Positions 6,868 to 11,116 of a DNA stretch of 11,116 nucleotides are shown here, piece by piece. The notes under the pieces are model-generated. The model saw nothing but the letters and a program-made list of their open reading frames with translations, was not told where the DNA came from and did no database searches. This DNA is from JACMMS01 sp043758775. GTDB taxonomy: Bacteria > Pseudomonadota > Gammaproteobacteria > Burkholderiales > Methylophilaceae. A program made the position numbers and the translations under genes. Each line of letters opens with the position of its first letter. The first letter of the stretch is position 1. Location of the stretch: positions 1 to 11,116 of the forward strand of contig JAYVMU010000004.1 in the NCBI GenBank assembly GCA_043758775.1, given 5' to 3'.

Positions 6868-7548
6868 TTAAAATTTAAAGCGCTGCGGCTGTTTTGCGTT
6901 AATTAGCTCTGGCAAACAAGTTTCAAACAGCACATCTTGTTGATATCCTGTTTCAGACAAGCGACGAATCAGCGTTGCTTGCATCGCTGGCGCGTCACCT
7001 AATACCACAAATAAACTGCCAGCAACTGCAAGGTTCTTGCGTAGACCTACCGGCTCTATGGGTAATGAGCCCGTGTAAACAATGACATTATAAGGCGCGT
7101 GCGCATCCCAGCCACTTGCAGCATCGCCTACTTCTAATGTGACATTAGTTAAATTCCGTTGCGCTAGATTCTTAGCCGCTAACTGACTGAGTTCTTCATT
7201 AATTTCTACCGACACTACCTGCTGCGCGAGACTTGCTAACAGCGCGGTAAAGTAACCACAGCCGGTGCCAATTTCGAGCACTTTATCGGCTTTCTGAATA
7301 TCGAGCGCTTGCAAAATGCGCCCTTCCAACTTAGGCGAAAGCATGGTTTGGCCGTGCCCAATCGGCAATTCAATATCGGCAAACGCCAAGCCCTGATAAG
7401 CTTCTGCAACAAAAGCTTCGCGCGGCACCAACGCCAACAAGCCTAAGACTACAGGATCTAGCACCTCCCAAGTACGGACTTGCTGTTCTATCATATTAAA
7501 TCTGGCTAATTCATTAGTCAGTACATTCTCTGTATTACTCGCGTTCAT
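6868..7548 (-). CDS. Protein-L-isoaspartate O-methyltransferase-like protein
   Basis: 226 residues with the Pcm-type class I methyltransferase fold. SAM-binding motif I is LEIGTGCGY (91-99), with acidic E115 ending the next strand (SVEIN), and GHGQT at 64-68 corresponds to the substrate-side loop of Pcm. The family's usual GHGQTIS(Q/A)P reads GHGQTMLSP here, and the C-terminus ends INAKQPQRFKF rather than the standard VPLVG-type strand. It thus belongs to a divergent branch commonly annotated as Pcm, whose repair activity on isoaspartate should not be assumed. The ATG at 7548 has AAGG 9 nt upstream, and a perfect TATAAT lies just before it. It is the first gene of a probable operon with the isochorismatase-like gene. 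Confidence 0.85.
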   Translation of the reverse strand: MNASNTENVLTNELARFNMIEQQVRTWEVLDPVVLGLLALVPREAFVAEAYQGLAFADIELPIGHGQTMLSPKLEGRILQALDIQKADKVLEIGTGCGYFTALLASLAQQVVSVEINEELSQLAAKNLAQRNLTNVTLEVGDAASGWDAHAPYNVIVYTGSLPIEPVGLRKNLAVAGSLFVVLGDAPAMQATLIRRLSETGYQQDVLFETCLPELINAKQPQRFKF

Positions 7549-7576
7549 CAGTCATGACCTTCGTTGATTTTTAACC

Positions 7577-7582
7577 ATTATA
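7577..7582 (-). promoter_or_regulatory. -10 element (TATAAT) of the Pcm-like operon
   Basis: A perfect TATAAT on the minus strand, 28 bp before the ATG at 7548, would start transcription near 7570 and leave a short leader containing the AAGG site. No good -35 exists at 17 bp; TTGCAT lies 21 bp upstream, which is too far. The promoter may be weak or activator-dependent. Confidence 0.45.
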
Positions 7583-7647
7583 GCTTGAGGTGACCATAAT
7601 TTGATGCAACCGAGCTATATTAGAACTATTGTATTAAGGAAATTACT

Positions 7648-9597
7648 TTATCTTACAAAACCCGCTTTTAAATCACCATGCTTAAATGCGTGCGATGCAG
7701 TCTGGTAATAAGCAATTGCCTCATTGAGCAGTGCAGGGTTAACCGCTGTAGACGTGGAGTCCAAAGTTACAGGGTCAACCTTAAACGCCTCAGTTTTTTT
7801 CTTAGGAGATAACACAATGAGTGTGTCATCCTTGTAATAACCTAACTCTTGATAATTGCTAATAAAAGCACGCTGTGGCGCATGTGCGGCTTCTGCTTTA
7901 AACATAGATTGCGCATAAAAATGCTCACTACCTTTTACTCCAAGCACGTCCAGCAAGGTAGGCACAATATCAATCTGGCTGACCACGCGGTCATAATGCC
8001 CGGCTTTTAGCATATCAGGAGCGTAAAAAATTAATGGGATATGATATTTAGCCACTGGCAACTTAGTTTTACCTGCAACAGCGGCGCAATGGTCAGCCAC
8101 AATCACAAATAAAGTATCTTTAAACCACGGTTTAGACTTTGCATCATCCAGAAATTTTGCAATCGCATAATCGGTATATTTCACCGCACCTTCACGATGC
8201 CCTTGCGGCAAATCAATACGTCCATCGGGAAATGTAAATGGTCGATGATTGCTTGTAGTCATAATGTGCGCAAAAAATGGCTTGCCTGACTGCGCATTAT
8301 CGTCAAATACTTTAAGCGAATTATTAAACAGACTTTCGTCTGCCACGCCCCATACGTTTTCAGCAGCGATGGATTTTGCATCAAAGTCTGTGCGATCAAC
8401 CACTTTATAATCATTGCCGCCAAAGTAGTTATTCATATTATCAAATATGCCATAACCACCATAAATCCAATAGGTCGCGTAGCCTTGTGCTTTTAAGAAT
8501 TCGCCGATACTGGCCAAATGTTGGTTGTTAGGTCTATGCACCACCGCCTGCCCTGGGATAGGCGGAATGGCGATAGTCAACGCATCCAGGCCACGGACAG
8601 TGCGTGTGCCTGTAGCAAACAGCTTATCAAATACTAAACTTTGTTTGGCTATCCCATCTAGCTTAGGTGTTAAGTTCTCTTTATTACCGAAAATACCCAT
8701 GAACTCGGCGGAGAGACTCTCGACTGAAATGAGTACCACATTTTTTGGACGACGGCTAAACGGACCTAAGCTACTCAGATCATCTTTGCTCGCACTTGTT
8801 GAATTCGTATCTAAAACAATTTGTGTTGTTGGCACACGATTCACGCCAATACTAGCCAAAACTTTTACAGCTTCATCTTCTGGAATTGTCTTATAGAACT
8901 TATCGTAATCTAGCGAATTACGACGCATGGCGGCGCTAATGCTAAATAAACCATTCCCGGATAACTCACTGGCATACGCATTAGTGCCGACTTTCATCTG
9001 GTCTACATTGACGAGCTTAAAACTCAATATGGGCAAGATAATAATGGCCGCTAAAAAAGCCAACTTCTTTTTAAACGAATAAGCTGTATTAGTAAAACCA
9101 ACATAGCGTCGCGCTACTAAAATAAGCGCCAAAGCGACCAAGGCGATGATAGTAAGTATTAATGGCACGGGGTAAGATTCACGAATATTACCGACGACTT
9201 CTTTGGTGTAAATCAAGTAATCCACCGCAATAAAATTAAAGCGTGTAGTAAATTCTTGCCAGAAAATGAACTCAGACACTGCACCAAATAACAAAGCAAA
9301 GGTGACCACCCAAGCCAGCACCCAGCGCGTTATTTGCATCCATTTTGTTGTCCGCCAACGGTTAGGCAACACAACAGACAGCAATAAAAACGGCACTACT
9401 AAATAAGCTAGCACACCTAAATCAAACCATACTCCCAAGACAAACGTATGCACAAACTGGCCAACTGTGAGTTGTGCTATACCCACATGCAGCCATAGCA
9501 CAATCCGTAGCAATACCCAAATAGCGATTGCCATCAATGACAAAAATAGAAAAAATGGAATCTGATAACGCGCTTGCTTGCTCAGGTGATGAATCAC
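7648..9597 (-). CDS. LtaS/MdoB-like membrane phosphoglycerol transferase-type enzyme (sulfatase fold)
   Basis: 649 residues, with five hydrophobic segments in the N-terminal third (about 12-34, 46-75, 92-113, 144-162, 179-196) and then an extracytoplasmic alkaline-phosphatase/sulfatase-type domain (about 285-560), the architecture of LtaS and OpgB/MdoB. Metal and catalytic positions are visible: E293 in SVESLSAEF, the Thr of TGTRTVRG (T333 probable nucleophile), WGVADE (415-421), TTSNHRPF (H451) and ADHC (D502, H503). In Gram-negatives such enzymes transfer phosphoglycerol or phosphoethanolamine to periplasmic glucans or envelope glycans; the acceptor here is unknown. The start is GTG at 9597 with AAAGG 9 nt upstream; the next in-frame Met (22) would cut into the first membrane helix. 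It stands alone: 99 bp with a fresh promoter separate it from the Pcm-like gene. Confidence 0.85.
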   Translation of the reverse strand: MIHHLSKQARYQIPFFLFLSLMAIAIWVLLRIVLWLHVGIAQLTVGQFVHTFVLGVWFDLGVLAYLVVPFLLLSVVLPNRWRTTKWMQITRWVLAWVVTFALLFGAVSEFIFWQEFTTRFNFIAVDYLIYTKEVVGNIRESYPVPLILTIIALVALALILVARRYVGFTNTAYSFKKKLAFLAAIIILPILSFKLVNVDQMKVGTNAYASELSGNGLFSISAAMRRNSLDYDKFYKTIPEDEAVKVLASIGVNRVPTTQIVLDTNSTSASKDDLSSLGPFSRRPKNVVLISVESLSAEFMGIFGNKENLTPKLDGIAKQSLVFDKLFATGTRTVRGLDALTIAIPPIPGQAVVHRPNNQHLASIGEFLKAQGYATYWIYGGYGIFDNMNNYFGGNDYKVVDRTDFDAKSIAAENVWGVADESLFNNSLKVFDDNAQSGKPFFAHIMTTSNHRPFTFPDGRIDLPQGHREGAVKYTDYAIAKFLDDAKSKPWFKDTLFVIVADHCAAVAGKTKLPVAKYHIPLIFYAPDMLKAGHYDRVVSQIDIVPTLLDVLGVKGSEHFYAQSMFKAEAAHAPQRAFISNYQELGYYKDDTLIVLSPKKKTEAFKVDPVTLDSTSTAVNPALLNEAIAYYQTASHAFKHGDLKAGFVR

Positions 9598-9816
9598 GAA
9601 TTAAAGCCTTTTTTGATAAGGTGCTGTCTATGTTGAGAAATAAAGCAGTGGCTTAAACTGGAGTGTGGAAATTGGCCATAAAATTTGTAACAATTATTTA
9701 AGACTTAGAAGTTTAAATTGAGTTCAAACATTGAATGCTAAGTAAATAATTTAATCATTAAGCTTGAGTATATCTACTAATGTATAGGCAATAAAACTTT
9801 TAGAGAAAGATTGCGT
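9598..9816. other. AT-rich intergenic stretch before the LtaS-like gene
   Basis: 219 bp without an ORF that has a ribosome-binding site. It must hold the LtaS-like promoter if that gene is not read through from the small membrane protein. I see no convincing -35/-10 pair, no hairpin with a T run and no repeat. Confidence 0.5.
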
Positions 9817-9957
9817 TTATAGAAATAAAACAACGGGAAACACCGTCACTGCTAACACCAATAAAATCCAACTCATACCCCAGCGCTCTAGGTGGCCAGT
9901 GAAGTGTAAAATTAACGCAAGAATCGCAACAATATAATAAGAAGCAATTAAAATCAT
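9817..9957 (-). CDS. 46-residue hydrophobic small membrane protein
   Basis: ATG at 9957 to TAA at 9817 encodes MILIASYYIVAILALILHF, a short polar turn TGHLERWGMS, then WILLVLAVTVFPVVLFL. This is two hydrophobic segments joined by a charged loop, typical of a two-pass or hairpin inner-membrane small protein. TAAGG lies 8 nt before the ATG, a good ribosome-binding site, and the frame contains few rare-looking codons. It is transcribed toward the LtaS-like gene, 219 bp ahead, and away from thiC. I recognise no named family; a role beside an envelope enzyme is only suggested by position. Its short length makes it easy for gene finders to miss. Confidence 0.65.
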   Translation of the reverse strand: MILIASYYIVAILALILHFTGHLERWGMSWILLVLAVTVFPVVLFL

Positions 9958-10207
9958 ACTAGTTACCTTATTTTTAATTTAAAAGTTTTTAGTTTTATTA
10001 CAATTAACTTAGCTGCTGCCTTGATTTTATTACCAGCTCGGCAAGCTTTATGTAAGTCACACAAATTTATGCTTTAACTTAATCCCTATAAGGATAGCGA
10101 TAACTCGCTATTTTATCAACATAAACTGTCTTAAAATTAAGATGAGTTAGGGACATAAAATACACAAGAAACTTGCTTTTTAAAGGGGTTTCGCGTACCT
10201 TACAGCT
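9958..10207. other. Divergent intergenic region, small protein / thiC, with an orphan plus-strand hairpin
   Basis: AT-rich region. ATAGCGA (10094-10100), loop TAAC and TCGCTAT (10105-10111) form a perfect 7-bp stem followed by TTTA, a terminator-like structure on the plus strand with no annotated plus gene before it. A TCTTAA/TTAAGA dyad with a 2-nt centre lies at 10129-10142. A possible thiC promoter is TTGCTT (10173-10178), 17 bp, then TACCTT (10196-10201), which is weak. No protein gene was found here. Confidence 0.4.
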
Positions 10208-10305
10208 ATTGCTAGGGGTCTGTAATTTATGCAAAACTTGCCAAAATTACAGTGAGATACACCCTTTGAACCTGATGCGGGTCATGCCGCCGTAGGGAAT
10301 GCAGG
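10208..10305 (+). ncRNA. TPP riboswitch (THI element)
   Basis: The conserved core is nearly complete. GGGGTC (10215-10220) pairs with ACCC (10261-10264). The variable P3 arm is a perfect 9-bp stem, CTGTAATTT (10220-10228) with AAATTACAG (10244-10252). TGAGA lies at 10253-10257, then TTTGAACCTGATG, a GCGG/CCGC arm (10277-10290), and CGTAGGGAATGC to close. These are the pyrimidine- and pyrophosphate-binding sequences of the THI box. It sits directly before thiC, its classical target, so bound thiamine pyrophosphate should lower thiC expression. Confidence 0.95.
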
Positions 10306-10311
10306 CCAACT

Positions 10312-10343
10312 GTGTTCCTTATGTTTTTAGCCTTAAGGAACAC
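10312..10343 (+). promoter_or_regulatory. Expression-platform hairpin sequestering the thiC ribosome-binding site
   Basis: GTGTTCCTTA (10312-10321) and TAAGGAACAC (10334-10343) form a perfect 10-bp stem around a 12-nt loop, 7 nt after the riboswitch core. The right arm contains the thiC Shine-Dalgarno (AAGGAA, 10335-10340). No T run follows the stem, so the switch should act on translation initiation rather than by transcription termination. Confidence 0.8.
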
Positions 10344-10346
10344 CCA

Positions 10347-11116
10347 TTGAACGCCACCGATAAAAATCTACATAAGAATCTAGCCCAATTTGATGGCGAA
10401 ACCGCTCAAATTGATCCTGATACTATTAAGCCATTTGCTAAATCACGCAAAATTTATGTGCAAGGTTCACGTGCTGATATTCAAGTGCCTTTCCGTGAAA
10501 TTAGCTTAAGTGATACACCTTCTATGTTTGGCGCTGATACCAACGCGCCAGTAGTTGTTTATGACACCAGCGGCGCATATACAGACTTAGACGTTAAAAT
10601 TGATATTCGTAGCGGCTTAAACACAGTACGCTCTGGTTGGATAGCAGAGCGTAACGATACCGAACAGTTAGATGGTCCAAGCTCAGAATTTGGCCAACAA
10701 CGTTTAGTGGATCCAGAATTACGTGCGATGCGTTTTAACCTCACACGCAAACCGCTACGCGCTAGAAAAGGCAAAAACGTCAGCCAAATGCATTACGCAC
10801 GCCAAGGTATTATTACGCCAGAAATGGAATATATTGCCATTCGTGAAAACCAACAAAGTGAATGCCTTAAGGACCAGCTGAATGGACAATACAGGTCGAT
10901 GATTCAACAGCATCCGGGATTTAGCTTTGGCGCCAATACACCGAAAGGAAGCATCTCACCTGAGTTTGTCAGGCAGGAAGTGGCTGCTGGCCGGGCAGTT
11001 ATTCCCTCAAATATTAACCATCCTGAATTGGAGCCGATGATCATCGGCCGGAATTTTTTGGTGAAGATCAATGCCAATATTGGAAATTCTGCTGTAACCT
11101 CCGGCATTGAGGAGGA
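10347..11116 (+). CDS. thiC: Phosphomethylpyrimidine synthase ThiC (5' part, runs off the window)
   Basis: 256 codons of a protein normally near 630 residues. ThiC is a radical-SAM enzyme that converts aminoimidazole ribotide to HMP phosphate for thiamine. Visible are the N-terminal ThiC-associated region (SRKIYVQGSRADIQVPFREI), VVVYDTSGAYTD, and the conserved start of the catalytic barrel, NINHPELEPMIIGRNFLVKI and NANIGNSAVTSG. The CxxCxxxxC cluster site lies beyond the window. The start is TTG at 10347, 6 nt after AAGGAA; no in-frame ATG occurs nearby and homology begins here. Control is by the upstream TPP riboswitch. Oddity: from about 10860 codon use and protein character change (AGG/CGG arginines, frequent GGA) after the conserved MEYIAIREN stretch. 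The 3' part may derive from another lineage or be an assembly chimera. Confidence 0.93.
   Translation, partial: MNATDKNLHKNLAQFDGETAQIDPDTIKPFAKSRKIYVQGSRADIQVPFREISLSDTPSMFGADTNAPVVVYDTSGAYTDLDVKIDIRSGLNTVRSGWIAERNDTEQLDGPSSEFGQQRLVDPELRAMRFNLTRKPLRARKGKNVSQMHYARQGIITPEMEYIAIRENQQSECLKDQLNGQYRSMIQQHPGFSFGANTPKGSISPEFVRQEVAAGRAVIPSNINHPELEPMIIGRNFLVKINANIGNSAVTSGIEE

Noticed and set aside
8525..8896. 123-codon plus-strand frame
   Set aside because: It is antisense to the catalytic domain of the LtaS-like gene, and the opposite strand encodes clear conserved motifs.

Overview
The window most resembles a chromosomal segment from a moderately AT-rich betaproteobacterium, probably of the Methylophilaceae (Methylotenera-like). 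This is inferred from protein character, gene content (split B12-dependent ribonucleotide reductase, Kdo transferase for LPS, TPP-riboswitch-controlled thiC) and codon use; no database was searched.

Layout. Positions 1-1112 look like an accessory or insertion-scarred end. An array of 23-bp repeats (6-93) resembles the end of an IS21-type element and abuts a 5'-truncated unknown ORF (82-696). Next comes a small cysteine-rich protein on the minus strand with its own terminator, then a pair of 21-bp-spaced dyad repeats. Positions 1113-4017 (minus) hold the two-gene class II ribonucleotide reductase nrdJb/nrdJa, preceded by a well-formed pair of NrdR boxes (4116-4131 and 4147-4162). Divergent from it is waaA (4372-5652), which meets tail-to-tail a minus-strand run of three genes: a Pcm-like methyltransferase, an isochorismatase-family hydrolase, and a membrane-anchored conserved hypothetical. 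Upstream of those, also on minus, is an LtaS/MdoB-like membrane sulfatase-fold enzyme (7648-9597). A 46-residue hydrophobic protein, short enough to be easily missed, follows at 9817-9957.

The right end (10208-11116, plus) is a TPP riboswitch, a 10-bp hairpin that buries the thiC ribosome-binding site, and the 5' part of thiC starting at TTG. The last ~250 bases of thiC switch abruptly in codon usage and protein character, which suggests a mosaic gene or a chimeric contig end.

Functionally the window is mostly housekeeping: deoxyribonucleotide synthesis under NrdR control, LPS core assembly, envelope glycerophosphate-type chemistry, and thiamine synthesis under TPP control. I do not see a new defence or mobile system. 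The points most worth a second look are the repeat/truncation at the left end, the NrdR box pair, the uncatalogued small proteins, and the thiC discontinuity.
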